Assembly (NCBI GenBank): GCA_023247035.1
Contig: JAHFHG010000009.1
Span: forward strand, 1-55,066
Length of the DNA: 55,066 bases
Reading direction: 5' to 3'
Origin: Candidatus Omnitrophota bacterium
GTDB taxonomy: Bacteria > Omnitrophota > Omnitrophia > Omnitrophales > Aquincolibacteriaceae
Each line of letters opens with the position of its first letter. The stretch's first letter is position 1. A model generated the notes under the pieces. The model did no database searches. It was given only the letters and a program-made list of their open reading frames with translations, and was not told where the DNA came from. The translations under genes and the position numbers were made by a program. Positions 42,068-53,108 of this stretch are shown in pieces.

Positions 42068-42180
42068 GCGCCGGCCGGCTCATGGTTTCATTCCAAAGGC
42101 CGCAGTCGGAAAGCCGGCGTTCGTGCGCGACTGTGCAGCTTAAGTCTTTATGACTGGAAAAAACAACATTGCGGCAAAGG
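42068..42180 (+). promoter_or_regulatory. Possible second, short cobalamin riboswitch
   Basis: The 141-base gap after bluB contains CAGTCGGAAAGCCGG (42102-42116) and GCGCGACTGTG (42125-42135), followed by ATGACTGG (42150-42157). In order and wording they resemble the CGGTG.GAA..CCGG, CGCAACTGTGA and ATGCCACTGG parts of cobalamin aptamers. The GGGAAGG and terminal B12-box parts are not convincing, so it may be a reduced variant or a decayed copy. It ends at the ribosome-binding site AAAGGAG of the DUF4430 gene. Confidence 0.4.
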
Positions 42181-42189
42181 AGTGAAGGG

Positions 42190-42618
42190 ATGAGATTCAA
42201 TCTTACGATTTCGTCGAAGGAACGCCTGATAAGCTTAGGGCGGAACCTTGTTCTGGCCGCGCTCTTTTCAATTCTGTTTTCCGCCGATGCTGCGGCTATG
42301 GCGCGCAAGCCGCGCACCTTTCCCATTCATATAAAAGTGGATTTCGGCCCGGCCGGCAAGCCCTTGCACGAAGAAAAACTTTATGTGGAGAAGGGCACGA
42401 CGCCCAAGGAGGCCGTGTCGCAGGTTTTTCCCGTCCTTTCCGGCAAGGCGTGTTGCAGCCCCCGCGAGCTCATTGCGATTGACGGCGTCAAGATCGATCC
42501 CGCGAAAAACCGCTGGTGGACGTGCGTCCTCAACGGCTCAAAAAAATTTTCTCCTCAAAAGAAAAAGTTGAAATCCGGAGACCGGTTGGAATGGAAATAC
42601 GTCGAGGAAGCTCAATAA
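42190..42618 (+). CDS. Secreted DUF4430 (transcobalamin-like) protein
   Basis: A 142-residue protein with a signal peptide (about residues 1-37, LVLAALFSILFSADAAA). The remainder is a DUF4430/transcobalamin C-terminal-like domain: HIKVDFGPAGKPLHEEKLYV, GTTPKEAVSQV, NRWWTCVLNGSKKFSP and LKSGDRLEWKY, which is the W-x-x-x-x-NG and GD-x-x-E-W-x-Y signature. It is likely a periplasmic or surface corrinoid-binding protein; the B12 role rests on family and location. It overlaps the next gene by 28 bases. ATG at 42190, chosen by AAAGGAGTGAAGGG upstream. Confidence 0.75.
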   Translation: MRFNLTISSKERLISLGRNLVLAALFSILFSADAAAMARKPRTFPIHIKVDFGPAGKPLHEEKLYVEKGTTPKEAVSQVFPVLSGKACCSPRELIAIDGVKIDPAKNRWWTCVLNGSKKFSPQKKKLKSGDRLEWKYVEEAQ

Positions 42619-43292
42619 CTTTTTTATTTTTCGTGCTCGGCCTCGCCGCGCCCGGCATTAATTCAGCCTATGAAATCCAAGGCAGGGTGTCCGTGACTCC
42701 GCCCTACCCCGGGCTTAAGAAAATTCAGGTCAAGAAGAAACATCACGACGCTTGCGCCGGCGAGCAAATCTCACAGTCGCTTATCGTTTCCGAAAACGGC
42801 TTCGTCAAAAATGCGGTCGTCTCTTTAAAAGGAAATTTTGAAAAAAAAGCCGGGACAGATTTTGAAATTCCGGTGCTGGATCAGAAGGATTGCAATTTCC
42901 AACCTCATATTCTGATTGCGCCGGGCGGAAAACCCTTTCACGTCGCCAATTCAGACCCGATGGATCATGATGTGCGCATTTTTGACGAGGCGGATATGCT
43001 GCTGCGTTTTGAAATGGATGCTTATGATAAACCCGTAGAAAAGCAACTCCGAAAGGCGGGAACTTATGTGGTGCGCTGCGGCCTTCATCCCTGGATGCAC
43101 GCGTTTGTGGTAAGCGCCGAGCACCCTTATTACGCGGTTTCGGATCAGAACGGAGAGTTTCGCTTTACGGGAGTTCCGCCGGGCCGTTATCATTTGCACA
43201 TTTGGCACGAAACGCTCGGCGAGGGACAAATCCCGGTCGAGGTGGAAAAGGATATAAGCGAGATTTCGTATACGTTTCGACCCGTGGGATAG
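42591..43292 (+). CDS. Secreted cupredoxin-like protein with carboxypeptidase-regulatory domain
   Basis: A 233-residue protein. The signal peptide (SITFLFFVLGLAAPGINSA) is followed by a cupredoxin-like domain with HVANSDPMDHDVRI and the copper-site-like VRCGLHPWMHAFV (Cys, His and Met in the usual plastocyanin spacing), then a CarboxypepD_reg beta domain (AVSDQNGEFRFTGVPPGRYH). Proteins of this layout are often called methylamine utilisation proteins; no methylamine genes occur here. The ATG at 42591 begins the signal peptide; an in-frame start at 42516 lies inside the upstream gene. It follows the DUF4430 gene directly. Role unknown. Confidence 0.78.
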   Translation: MEIRRGSSITFLFFVLGLAAPGINSAYEIQGRVSVTPPYPGLKKIQVKKKHHDACAGEQISQSLIVSENGFVKNAVVSLKGNFEKKAGTDFEIPVLDQKDCNFQPHILIAPGGKPFHVANSDPMDHDVRIFDEADMLLRFEMDAYDKPVEKQLRKAGTYVVRCGLHPWMHAFVVSAEHPYYAVSDQNGEFRFTGVPPGRYHLHIWHETLGEGQIPVEVEKDISEISYTFRPVG

Positions 43293-43308
43293 AAAATTTT
43301 CAAGTCGC

Positions 43309-43337
43309 TTGACGTTTAGGAAACTTTAGATTTAAAT
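43309..43337 (+). promoter_or_regulatory. Predicted promoter for the TonB-like gene
   Basis: TTGACG (43309-43314), 17-base spacer, TTAAAT (43332-43337), about 36 bases before the TTG start. Confidence 0.45.
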
Positions 43338-43373
43338 ACGCGGGCTCGCATCGCCGCGCCCAGGAGGCAATAC

Positions 43374-43898
43374 TTGCGAAATATTTTTTTTAAATCCGCC
43401 GTGTTATTTTTCTTTATCCCGGCATTTCATTTGACTGCGCTTGCTCAAGAACGGGTTGCGATCGAGGCAGGAGTGGAAGAAACAGCTTTTCTAAAGAACG
43501 AGGGACCGGCTGATTTTACCCAAAGCTTGAGTTCCGTCCCCGGATGGACCGTTCCCAATTCAGGCTTGCTTCGCATCAAAACCGGCGAGATTTTTACAGA
43601 AGGCGGGGACTATAACGGGATAACGCTTCCTCATTTAGTTTCTAACCCTCGCGTGATTCCTTATCCCCGGCGGGCGGTGCGTCAGGGCTGGGAAGGAGAG
43701 CTGGTCTTGGCGCTTGAAATTTTGGAAAACGGTTCGGTCGGGCGCTTCCGTGTCATGAAGAGTACGGGCCATAAACTTTTGGACGAGGCCGCGATCCAAG
43801 CGGTGCAGAGTTGGAAATTCTCTCCCGCAATTAAAAACGGCGAACCCTTCGCAACCTGCATTCAAATCCCCATTCTCTTTCAGCTTCAAAACGCATAA
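43374..43898 (+). CDS. Secreted TonB C-terminal domain protein
   Basis: A 174-residue protein with a cleavable-looking signal sequence (VLFFFIPAFHLTALAQ) and a C-terminal TonB domain: VIPYPRRAVRQGWEGELVLA, GSVGRFRVMKSTGHKLLDEAAIQAVQSWKFSP. The proline-rich spacer and stable N-terminal anchor of a classic TonB are missing, so it may be a periplasmic TonB-like partner instead of the energy transducer itself. TTG start at 43374, supported by AGGAGG six bases upstream; no ATG fits. It ends the B12-linked stretch and is convergent with the subtilase gene. Confidence 0.82.
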   Translation: MRNIFFKSAVLFFFIPAFHLTALAQERVAIEAGVEETAFLKNEGPADFTQSLSSVPGWTVPNSGLLRIKTGEIFTEGGDYNGITLPHLVSNPRVIPYPRRAVRQGWEGELVLALEILENGSVGRFRVMKSTGHKLLDEAAIQAVQSWKFSPAIKNGEPFATCIQIPILFQLQNA

Positions 43899-43905
43899 CA
43901 AATTT

Positions 43906-46900
43906 TTAGCGGCACACATCGCCGGAATAGATCAAGACTAATCCCGGTTCATTAGGATTGACGATACCGAACCCCAGCGCAAATTCGCGGCTTCCGTCGC
44001 CGTCTATATCCCCCAGCGCGCTGATGCTCGGGCGGTTAAAAAATCTCACATTGGCATATTGGCCGCCGGCTTCAATACGGTAGAGCAATTGCCCGTTTTT
44101 TCCGGAATAAACATAGACAGGACACCGGCCATTTCCCAATAAACAAGGAGGATCACGGCTCAGGCTCGCCGCCGCGAAATCCGGATAAGAATCGCAATTG
44201 ATATCGCCGACCGCGCCCACTTTCGCGCCTAAGTGATCCTCCGCATCTCCAAAAACAGAAAGTAATTCTCTCCCGTCGCGGCCGGAAAAAACTGAAATCT
44301 TGCCGCCCTCTTTTCCTCCCGGCTCTGAAAATTCATAATCCTCTTCATAGGCTACGGCTAAATCAGGAATACCGTCGTGATTGACATCGCCAAGCCGGGC
44401 TAAAGAAGAAATAGAGGCTTTTTGGAGAGGGCCTGACTTTTGCTGCAGGAGCGGGTAAGGATCAGCGCCTGAGTAAATCTGATACATCGTCGTGAAATAT
44501 AAAGGATCCGCCGCCTGCACGCTCAATGCCAAATCATCGGCGCCGTCACGATTGATGTCGCCCGCATTCGCGATAGCCCGCTGCCAGCCCAGGATATTTC
44601 CCGTCAAAGGATCTATAAATTCATGAAGCACGCTTCCGTCGCGGCCGGAGAAAAGGTATATCTTTCGAGGGTCAGGTGAGGCCGGCAATTCAGCGGGAAC
44701 GGGTTCGTAAACCGCGACGTCACTAAAACCGTCGAAGTTGACGTCTCCCATCCCGAGCACATGATTGCCGAAATTTCCGTTTGGAACGCTGCCAAAAAAA
44801 GTACGCAGGAGGCTGCCGTCGGCTCCGGAAAATACTTGAGCCCTGCCGCCTACAGGCGAGGATATCCCCCGGGCCTGCCAAGCTCCCGCAATAAAGTCGG
44901 CAATTCCATCTCCGTTGACATCTCCCGCATTCGCGACGGACTCTCCAAAGTACGGCGGGAAAAAATTTTCCCATTGCCCGTAGACGGCATGAATCCGCGA
45001 GCCGTCCGCGCCGGAAAAAACGTAAGCAGCGCCTACGCGCTGATTCGGCTCCGAGGGCCATGCCTCAGAAGCTCCCACGATATAATCAGGTCTTCCGTCG
45101 CCATTGATGTCAGGCAGCGCATCAATGCCGTTTGAAGTTGTGCCGAGCCCAAAACGGTCATTGGCCTGATCGCCTCTTTGATCCCGCACATAAGGCAAAT
45201 TTCTAATGACCGCAGGTTTAATCCAGCCGATGGGCAGGCGGACGGCTTGTCTCATCGTCGCTTCTTTGATATGAAAGAAAAATTGAAAAGGGACGGGCGT
45301 GCGCGCATTGGAGTCGATCGCAAAATCGATTTCCAGGGTCCTTCGTTCCCCGGCCGCCATTGCCGGCAAAGAAAAACCGGGATTGAGGATTCGAATCGAG
45401 GGCGAAAGGTTCGAGATTTTGATTTGAATATTCGAAGCGCTAAGCCACATATTGTGGAGCGTGACCGCAGCCCTTCCTCTTTCTCCCGGATTCAGGCGTC
45501 CGTCCCCATTGCCTTGAATTTCTTGCACGGAATCAGGATCCAGGGAAAAAAATACGCGCCGCTCCTGTTGAAGCGCCTTCAAGGCATTCAGGCGGCCGTA
45601 TCCTGCAAACCGGTCGCGGCCCGGGTATCCGGCATCGTCTGCGGAAACTCGCAGCGCGTTTGCGAGGTCGGTCAGAGTAAATTGCGGCCGGTACGCCATC
45701 ACGAGAGCCGCGAGTCCCGAGGCGTAGGCCGCGGACATTGACGTTCCGGATTGGCGGACATAATTGCCCGCGACGATCCAATCCGGATCGCAAAAATAAG
45801 GGGAGCAAATGCCAGACTTCAAAGAGAGGATATTATTCTCAGGCCAGCGGTAGCGGGGGACGGGTGAAAAACGGCTGCCCCCTCCCGGCGCGACCGCATC
45901 CAAGAGCCAGCCGAAACCGCTGAAGACATCCATCATCTCGTCAATGGGATCGCTTGAGCCTACAACGAAAGGTTTGGGAGCGGTCATATTTTGCGGGCTG
46001 TAATCGGAGATATCCTCACCGATATTTCCGGAAGCGAAGACAAGCATAACGCCTAAACCGTAAGCGGTTCTCACGGCATCTTCCAAGAGGGCAATCGAAG
46101 GGCAGCCTTCCCGCCGGCAAATCCAGCTGCTATTAATGATATCCGCTCCATTTCTTGCGGCATAGAGAATCGCGGGCGCCACATCCGTCGCCCACCCGCC
46201 GCCTTCGCTATCCAGCGCTTTTACAGGCATGATGCGGGACCGCCAGGCCGCTCCGATCATGCCGAGTTCATTATTTCCTTCCGCCGCAATGATTCCCGAA
46301 ATATGCGTGCCGTGGCCGTGGTCGTCGATCGGATCATTGTCGTGATTGACAAAGTCCCAGCCGCGGATGTCATCCACAAATCCGTTTTGATCGTCGTCGA
46401 TCAGGTTATTAGGAATTTCCCCGGGATTTGTCCAAACGTTTTGATCGATATCCGGATGATTATAATCAAGCCCCGTATCCACCACAGCCACGACGATTCC
46501 CTGGCCTTGACTCAAATCCCAGGCGGGCTCCAAATTCATCCGGGCCGGCTTCAAGGCCCACAGATCTTCATATTGATGCCCCCACGAATTCGAAGAATTA
46601 AAAAAAGGATCATTCGGCCTCAATTGGACTTCCATTTTGTAATCCGGACTTACGGAATCAACGTATTCTTCCAAAGATTTTTGAACGGATTCCGCAGCCT
46701 GTTTCATATCCCCATTTTTATTCTTGAATTCAACGGTGACGTATTGCGTGAGGTCAGGAAGATCTTTGGTTTAGTCATTCGAAGCAGCGCGTTTTTGGCG
46801 AACGGGATTTTTTTGCTTCACGGCTTCTAAATCTTCATCATAAGCTGAAGAATCCCGCCACGGGAATACAGACCGCACTTCTTCGATTTCCCCAATTTTG

Positions 46901-47169
46901 GAAAGCTCGTTGAGCAGCTTCGCGGAATCCTTGGAAATATCTTTTTTCAATTTCAGGATTAGAATTCCAGGCCTGGACACGGGTCCGGCGGTTTCCTTTC
47001 GAATCATTTTTGAAAAACTTCCTTGATCCTCCGTGGATTCCGAATTCCGGACAAAGGCCGAAAGAGGGGAAGCTGTGAAAAGTATTCCTAAAACAAGGGC
47101 CGATATTTTGAACGTTTTCCTTAACTTAAATAGGAAACCGTTTGAATTCGCGGGATCCTTAAACCGCAT
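43906..47169 (-). pseudogene. Secreted subtilisin-like protease with FG-GAP repeats, interrupted by an in-frame stop
   Basis: Read as one frame of 1087 residues. It has a signal peptide (ISALVLGILFTASPLSAF), a propeptide-like region and an S8 catalytic domain with Asp (VAVVDTGLDYNHPD), His (DHGHGTHISGI) and Ser (RQSGTSMSAAYASG). A beta domain follows, then about six FG-GAP repeats (DINGDGRPDYIVGASE, DVNGDGIADFIAG, DVNFDGFSDVAVY, DINRDGADDLALS and others), which bind calcium and form a propeller. A TAA at 46771-46773 cuts the frame inside the propeptide (NPVRQKRAASND, stop, TKDLPDLTQYVTVEF); sequence on both sides fits one protein. The upstream ATG has AAAGGAG. A downstream ATG at 46707 would make a protease without a signal peptide. 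Confidence 0.8.
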
Positions 47170-47281
47170 ATCTCGTCTCCTTTATTTTTAAAAGATAAGC
47201 CTTGCGTGGTTAAAGAATATATTAAGTAAGGCCCGGAGATCAAGGACACAGAATCCGATCCTGCGCGGATTATGAGCTTTC

Positions 47282-47310
47282 TTGAACGCAAGTCCGGTTT
47301 TTGCTACAAT
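47282..47310 (+). promoter_or_regulatory. Promoter of the glyQS operon, probably leaderless
   Basis: TTGAAC (47282-47287), a 17-base spacer and an extended -10 TGCTACAAT (hexamer 47305-47310). The glyQ ATG is at 47318, only seven bases after the -10, so transcription should begin at or next to the ATG. No ribosome-binding site is present. Confidence 0.65.
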
Positions 47311-47317
47311 TCCCCCC

Positions 47318-48211
47318 ATGTCTAAGTCTCTGAATTTTCAAGAGTTAATACAGAAACTCAATGTCTTCTGGGGCCAGAAGGGCTGTTTGATTATGCAGCC
47401 TTATGATCTTGAAGTAGGCGCCGGCACGTTTTCTCCTCACACTTTTCTGAGGGCGCTGGGGCCCGAACCCTGGAACGCGGCCTATGTCGAGCCTTCACGG
47501 CGGCCCGCCGACGGACGCTACGGCGAAAATCCCCACCGGACCCAGCATTATTATCAATATCAGGTGATTCTGAAACCCGCGCCGGAAAATTCCCAGGAAC
47601 TTTATCTCGACAGTCTCAAGAATCTTGGAGTCGACCTTCTTTCTCACGATATCCGCTTTGTCGAGGACGACTGGGAGTCGCCGACGCTCGGCGCGTGGGG
47701 ACTTGGCTGGGAAGTGTGGCTTGACAGCCAGGAAATCACGCAGTTCACTTATTTTCAGCAGTGCGGCAGCATCGACCTGGAAATGATTTCGTGCGAAATC
47801 ACTTACGGCCTGGAGCGGATCGCGATGTTCCTGCAAGGAAAAGAATCCCTTTTTGATATCGAATGGACGCGGGGCGTGAGTTACGGCGACGTCCATCTTC
47901 AAGGCGAGAAGGAATTTTCCCAATTTAATTTTGAGGAGTCGGAACCGGGAATGCTCCGCCGCCATTTCGAAGATTATGAAAAACAGGCCGCGCGCCTTTT
48001 GGAAAAGAAACTTGTCCTGCCGGCCTACGACTGCTGCCTGAAAACGTCTCATCTTTTCAATCTGCTCGACGCCCGCGGAGCGGTCAGCGTGAACGAGCGG
48101 CCGCGTTATATTGCCCGGGTGCGGGCTTTGGCGCGCACGTGCGCGGAAGGTTATCTCGAAAGCCGCAAAGCTCAAAACTTTCCTCTTTTAAAAAAACCCC
48201 GCCGATCATGA
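47318..48211 (+). CDS. glyQ: Glycyl-tRNA synthetase alpha subunit
   Basis: A 297-residue catalytic subunit of the bacterial alpha2-beta2 enzyme. [60 protein letters not shown] (class II motif 2) and [26 protein letters not shown] (motif 3 region) are highly conserved. The ATG at 47318 begins the family N-terminus; an in-frame TTG at 47282 overlaps the -35. No T-box is visible in front, since the promoter abuts the start. Overlaps glyS by four bases. Confidence 0.97.
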   Translation: MSKSLNFQELIQKLNVFWGQKGCLIMQPYDLEVGAGTFSPHTFLRALGPEPWNAAYVEPSRRPADGRYGENPHRTQHYYQYQVILKPAPENSQELYLDSLKNLGVDLLSHDIRFVEDDWESPTLGAWGLGWEVWLDSQEITQFTYFQQCGSIDLEMISCEITYGLERIAMFLQGKESLFDIEWTRGVSYGDVHLQGEKEFSQFNFEESEPGMLRRHFEDYEKQAARLLEKKLVLPAYDCCLKTSHLFNLLDARGAVSVNERPRYIARVRALARTCAEGYLESRKAQNFPLLKKPRRS

Positions 48212-50349
48212 GCCATTTGCTTGTCGAAATCGGAACCGAAGAATTGCCGGTGGATAGCTTAGATGTTATTTATTCTGATCTTGAAGACAAGGACAGCGTC
48301 AATCGCAATGTTTTCAAAGATAAAATCAAAGCCCTATTGGGCGTTTATAGACTTTCTTATAAGACTATTTTTGCCGGGGCAACGCCGCGGCGGATCGCTT
48401 TCTTTGTGGAGGATTTGGCTTCAAGGCAGGAAAATCAACATTTAGAATTCAACGGGCCTGCGGTGGAAAAAGCGTATGATGCGGACGGCAATCCTACGCC
48501 CGCGCTTTTAGGATTTTTAAAAAGCAAAAGCGCGGATTTGAAGGACGTGAAAATTAAAGAAACGTCAAAAGGAAAATTTGTCATTCTCGAAAAGAAAGAA
48601 ATCGGTAAGCCTGCAATCGCTGTTCTCCCTCATTTTTTAGAAGCTGTTTTAAATGCTCCTGCGTTCCCCAAGACGATGCGCTGGGAAAAAAGCGGATTCA
48701 AATTTCCGCGGCCGGTCCGCTGGATTCTGGCCCTCCTCGACCGCAAGGTCATTCCCTTTCAAGTCGCGGGCATCAAGGCCTCGCATTTAAGCTACGGGCA
48801 CCGGTTTCTGGCGCCCAAGGCGTTTAAGATTCCCTCCGCGGATTGGGCGGCCTATCAAAAGGCCTTAAAAAAAATGCACGTGATCTTGAAACTCGAAGAA
48901 CGGAAAGCCGTGATCCGCCGGGCGCTTTTAAAAAAGTATCATCAAGGTTCGTTTGATCAGGAACTTGTCCATACGGCGGCCAATCTCGTGGAGGAGCCCT
49001 TCTTGCTTGAGGGAAGTTTTTCTAAATCCTATTTAGAACTTCCTTCCGAAGTCCTCGCAAGCTGTATGAAAAAGAATCAGAAGATTTTTGCCTGCTGCGA
49101 TTCCAAGGCCCGCCTGACGAGCCGTTTTATGGCCGTTCTCAACGGAAAGCGGAAGAATCTTTCGCGGATTCGCGCGGGTTATGAAAATGTTTTGGATTCC
49201 CGCTTGAAAGACGCGCGCTATTTTTTTCAGGAGGATACCAAGGAACCTCTGGAAGCCAAACTCCCGCTGCTTGAGCAGATTGTTTATCTGGGAAAATTGG
49301 GAACAATGCGCGAAAAGACGGAGCGCCTGGAGCGGCTCGCCGGGGATTTTGCCGTTCTGGTCGGCCGCGCGGATTTAAAAGAATCTCTGCAGCGGGCTGC
49401 CCGTCTTTCCAAGATCGATTTGATGACGCGCCTGGTTTATGAATTTCCAGAACTGCAGGGGGTTGTGGGCCGCGAATATGCCCTGGCTTCGGGAGAAAAA
49501 GACGAGGTCGCTTCCGCGATCGGAACGCAGTATCTCCCTAAAAATTTATCCGAGGATTTCCGCGAGCTTAAAAAGCAGTTGTCTCCGGTCGGCGCTTTAT
49601 TCGGCCTTCTTGACCGCTTGGATCTGCTCGTCGGCGCTTTCGGCACAGGGCTTGAACCGACCGGCAGCCAGGATCCTTTCGCCCTTCGCCGCGCGGGCGG
49701 CGCCGCCGTAAAAATCTGGAGGGCCTTGCGTTTTCCTTTTAAATTATCCGAAGCGATTCGAATGGTTCAGGAACAATACGCGCGATCCGCGGGGATTTCA
49801 AAAGGGCCTGAACTGGAAAGCCGGCTCAAGAAGTTTTTTGAGGAACGGGTGACTTTTGAGCTCCAGGCGAAAGCGGGAACGCGGGAATCGGAAATCTTGA
49901 CGGCCGTTTTCCGCTCGTCTTTCGACAATCTGGCCGATGTTTACGACCGATACGAGGCTCTCACTCAGCTTTATGAGCGCGATTCCGAGGCCTTTATCCG
50001 GACCGCGAAAGTGGTGGAGAGGACGGGGAATATTCTCAAAGGCGCCAAAGTCGTTTCAGGGATTGATCCTTCTCATTTTCGTGAAAATTCCGAGATAAAA
50101 CTTTATCAGATTTTAAATGAACACTCCGGCGAGATTACAACTTTTCTGGAAAAGAAGGATTATGCAAAAGCCACTTCCCGTTTCGGCGAGATTTTTCACC
50201 AGCCCGTCCACGACTTTTTCAAGGAAGTGATGGTCAATGTGGAGGATCCGGCGCTGCGCTCGACGCGCCAGGCCTTGGTCAGCCAAATCAACCGGCTTTA
50301 TACCGAACGGCTGGCGGATTTATCAGTACTCTCCCGGCTTGAAGGGTGA
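48208..50349 (+). CDS. glyS: Glycyl-tRNA synthetase beta subunit
   Basis: A 713-residue beta subunit that binds tRNA-Gly. [78 protein letters not shown] sequence ([15 protein letters not shown]), [20 protein letters not shown] and the C-terminal DALR anticodon-binding part are present. The ATG at 48208 overlaps the glyQ stop (ATGA). The final TGA overlaps an extended -10 for ppdK. Confidence 0.96.
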   Translation: MSHLLVEIGTEELPVDSLDVIYSDLEDKDSVNRNVFKDKIKALLGVYRLSYKTIFAGATPRRIAFFVEDLASRQENQHLEFNGPAVEKAYDADGNPTPALLGFLKSKSADLKDVKIKETSKGKFVILEKKEIGKPAIAVLPHFLEAVLNAPAFPKTMRWEKSGFKFPRPVRWILALLDRKVIPFQVAGIKASHLSYGHRFLAPKAFKIPSADWAAYQKALKKMHVILKLEERKAVIRRALLKKYHQGSFDQELVHTAANLVEEPFLLEGSFSKSYLELPSEVLASCMKKNQKIFACCDSKARLTSRFMAVLNGKRKNLSRIRAGYENVLDSRLKDARYFFQEDTKEPLEAKLPLLEQIVYLGKLGTMREKTERLERLAGDFAVLVGRADLKESLQRAARLSKIDLMTRLVYEFPELQGVVGREYALASGEKDEVASAIGTQYLPKNLSEDFRELKKQLSPVGALFGLLDRLDLLVGAFGTGLEPTGSQDPFALRRAGGAAVKIWRALRFPFKLSEAIRMVQEQYARSAGISKGPELESRLKKFFEERVTFELQAKAGTRESEILTAVFRSSFDNLADVYDRYEALTQLYERDSEAFIRTAKVVERTGNILKGAKVVSGIDPSHFRENSEIKLYQILNEHSGEITTFLEKKDYAKATSRFGEIFHQPVHDFFKEVMVNVEDPALRSTRQALVSQINRLYTERLADLSVLSRLEG

Positions 50350-50355
50350 TATAAT
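50347..50355 (+). promoter_or_regulatory. Extended -10 promoter element before ppdK
   Basis: TGATATAAT (hexamer TATAAT at 50350-50355) overlaps the glyS stop, 50 bases before ppdK. No good -35; the TG extension may compensate. Confidence 0.5.
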
Positions 50356-50405
50356 GAAAAAGTTTTTTTCGTCTTACTTTATTCCATTTCAAAAGGAGCA
50401 GATCC

Positions 50406-53099
50406 ATGAAGACTGCAGCAAAGAAAAAGGCAAATTCTTCCACCCCAGGTTTTATGAAAACTAAGGCGAAAACAAAACACGTTTATTTTTTCGCAAGCGG
50501 CAAAGCGGAAGGCAATGCCGGGATGAAACACCTTCTCGGCGGCAAAGGCGCGAACCTCGCGGAGATGACCAACCTCGGGATTCCCGTCCCGCCGGGCTTC
50601 ACCCTTTCCACAGAGGCCTGCGATCTTTTTTATAAGCTGGGCAAGAAATGGCCTCAAGGTTTGGAAGTCCAGATCAAAGCCAACCTTGTGAAACTCGAAA
50701 ACGCGATGGGCGCGAAATTCGGCGACCGGAATAATCCTCTTCTTGTTTCGGTCAGGAGCGGCGCCGCGGCCTCGATGCCGGGAATGATGGACACGGTTTT
50801 GAATCTCGGTTTGAACCCGGAAGTGGTGCAGGGCCTCATTATCAAGACCGAAAATGAGCGGTTTGCCTGGGACGCTTACCGGCGTTTTATCACGATGTTC
50901 GGAAATGTGGTGATGGGCGTCAAGCACGATACGTTTGAACATATCCTCGAAAAGAAAAAAGAACAGCTTAAGATCAAGCAAGACACAGAATTAAACGCCG
51001 GCGACCTTAAAGATCTTGTCCGGCTCTTCAAAAAAGCTTACCAAGAGGAAACTCGCGAGGGATTCCCGGACGATCCTTACGAGCAGCTTACGAAAACGAT
51101 CAACGCGGTTTTCAATTCCTGGAATAATCCCCGCGCCGTTAAATACCGCCGGCTTAACGAAATCCGCGGGCTGCTTGGGACTGCGGTGAACGTCCAGGCC
51201 ATGGTTTTTGGAAATATGGGCGATACCTCCGGAACGGGCGTGTGCTTTACGCGCAATCCTTCGACGGGCGAGAATAAATTTTACGGCGAATTTCTCATCA
51301 ACGCCCAAGGCGAAGACGTGGTGGCCGGGATCCGGACGCCTGAGCCGCTCGAAGATCTTGCCAAGCAGTGGCCTGCGATTTACAAACAGCTTCTTGCGAT
51401 CCGCGCCAAGCTTGAAAAACATTACCGGGATATGCAGGACATTGAATTCACGATTCAGGAAGAAAAACTTTTTATTCTCCAGACCCGGAACGGGAAGAGA
51501 ACGGCTCAGGCCGCGGTCCGGATCGCAGTTGAAATCGTCAAGGAAGGGTTGATTTCTCAAGATCAGGCTATCTTGCGCGTCGATCCCAAACAGCTCGATC
51601 AGCTCCTTCATCCGACCTTTGATCCCAAGGAGAAAAAAGAAATTATCGCCCGCGGGCTTCCGGCTTCTCCAGGCGCGGCTACGGGAAAAGTGGTGTTTAA
51701 TGCCGAAGACGCGGAAAGCTGGGCGGCAAAAGGCGAGAGCGTTATTTTGGTCCGCATTGAAACTTCACCGGAGGATATCGGCGGGATGCACGCGGCCAAG
51801 GGAATTCTCACGGCCCGCGGCGGAATGACCTCGCACGCCGCCGTGGTCGCGCGGGGAATGGGCAAATGCTGCGTGGCCGGCGCCGGAGAGCTCCACATTA
51901 ATTATGAAACGAAACAATTCAGCGTGGGATCGGCCGTCATCAAGGAAGGGGATTCCCTTTCCCTTGACGGAAGTTTGGGACAAGTTTATGCGGGCAAGCT
52001 CCGCACCCTTGAGCCCGAGCTTTCCGAGGATTTTGCCAAGTTAATGTCCTGGGCGGATAAAACCCGCAAGTTGAAGGTGAGGACTAATGCCGATACGCCG
52101 CACGATTCCCAGGTGGCGAGAAAATTCGGCGCCGAGGGGATCGGGCTTTGCCGGACGGAACACATGTTTTTTGAAGGCGACCGCATTATTGCCGTAAGAG
52201 AGATGATCCTTGCAGACAATCAAGAAGGCCGCGAAAAGGCGCTGGCAAAGCTTCTCCCGATCCAGCGCGGGGATTTTGAAGGAATCTTCAAGGCGATGAA
52301 CGGCCTTCCTGTCACGGTCCGCCTTTTAGATCCTCCGCTCCACGAATTTTTGCCGCACGAGGAACACAATCAAAATGAAATGGCGCAAGTGATGAACGTT
52401 CCTGTCGAGAAAATCCGCCAAAAGGTGGCGGGCCTGCACGAATTCAATCCGATGCTGGGCCACCGAGGATGCCGGCTCGCGATCACTTATCCCGAGATCT
52501 ACCAAATGCAGACGCGGGCGATTATGGAAGCGGCCTGCAATGTCAAAAAGCAGGGGATCAAGGTGCTTCCGGAAATCATGATCCCGCTGGTCGGAATGAA
52601 AAAGGAGCTGGATCTTTTGAAGCAGGAAATGGTCGAAACGATCGAACGGATTTTTACGGAAAAGAAGATGAGCCTCCCTTATCTTCTCGGGACGATGATC
52701 GAGGTCCCGCGCGCTGCCTTGATTGCCGACCGGATTGCGGAATCCGCGGAATTTTTTTCCTTCGGGACCAATGACTTGACCCAAATGACGCTCGGCTTTT
52801 CGCGCGACGATGCGGGATCTTTTTTAGGCGCTTACGTGGAAAGAGGAATTTTCGAGAAGGACCCGTTCCAGAGTTTGGACCAGGAAGGTGTCGGATATTT
52901 GATTCAACTCGGCGTTCAAAAAGGCCGAAAGGTTAGACCCGACCTTAAAATTGGAATTTGCGGCGAACACGGAGGCGATCCCGCTTCCGTGGAGTTCTGC
53001 CATCGGGTCGGCATGAATTACGTAAGCTGCTCGCCTTACAGAGTCCCGATAGCCCGCCTGGCTGCCGCGCAAGCAGTCCTGCGTGAAAAAAAGAAGTAA
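50406..53099 (+). CDS. ppdK: Pyruvate, phosphate dikinase
   Basis: Converts pyruvate, ATP and phosphate to PEP, AMP and pyrophosphate, reversibly. 897 residues. ATP-grasp part ([37 protein letters not shown]), phosphohistidine domain with [18 protein letters not shown] (catalytic His) and C-terminal barrel with [13 protein letters not shown] and [16 protein letters not shown] (catalytic Cys). AAAGGAG precedes the ATG at 50406. The lysine-rich first 20 residues precede the conserved start ([13 protein letters not shown]); an internal ATG at 50454 is possible. Suggests pyrophosphate-linked glycolysis or gluconeogenesis. Nine bases before rpoD. Confidence 0.96.
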   Translation: MKTAAKKKANSSTPGFMKTKAKTKHVYFFASGKAEGNAGMKHLLGGKGANLAEMTNLGIPVPPGFTLSTEACDLFYKLGKKWPQGLEVQIKANLVKLENAMGAKFGDRNNPLLVSVRSGAAASMPGMMDTVLNLGLNPEVVQGLIIKTENERFAWDAYRRFITMFGNVVMGVKHDTFEHILEKKKEQLKIKQDTELNAGDLKDLVRLFKKAYQEETREGFPDDPYEQLTKTINAVFNSWNNPRAVKYRRLNEIRGLLGTAVNVQAMVFGNMGDTSGTGVCFTRNPSTGENKFYGEFLINAQGEDVVAGIRTPEPLEDLAKQWPAIYKQLLAIRAKLEKHYRDMQDIEFTIQEEKLFILQTRNGKRTAQAAVRIAVEIVKEGLISQDQAILRVDPKQLDQLLHPTFDPKEKKEIIARGLPASPGAATGKVVFNAEDAESWAAKGESVILVRIETSPEDIGGMHAAKGILTARGGMTSHAAVVARGMGKCCVAGAGELHINYETKQFSVGSAVIKEGDSLSLDGSLGQVYAGKLRTLEPELSEDFAKLMSWADKTRKLKVRTNADTPHDSQVARKFGAEGIGLCRTEHMFFEGDRIIAVREMILADNQEGREKALAKLLPIQRGDFEGIFKAMNGLPVTVRLLDPPLHEFLPHEEHNQNEMAQVMNVPVEKIRQKVAGLHEFNPMLGHRGCRLAITYPEIYQMQTRAIMEAACNVKKQGIKVLPEIMIPLVGMKKELDLLKQEMVETIERIFTEKKMSLPYLLGTMIEVPRAALIADRIAESAEFFSFGTNDLTQMTLGFSRDDAGSFLGAYVERGIFEKDPFQSLDQEGVGYLIQLGVQKGRKVRPDLKIGICGEHGGDPASVEFCHRVGMNYVSCSPYRVPIARLAAAQAVLREKKK

Positions 53100-53108
53100 G
53101 CTCAAACC

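Noticed and set aside
50354..50464. Short frame MKKFFSSYF... before and into ppdK
   Set aside because: It starts inside the -10 element and runs into ppdK in another frame; no sign of conservation can be seen.
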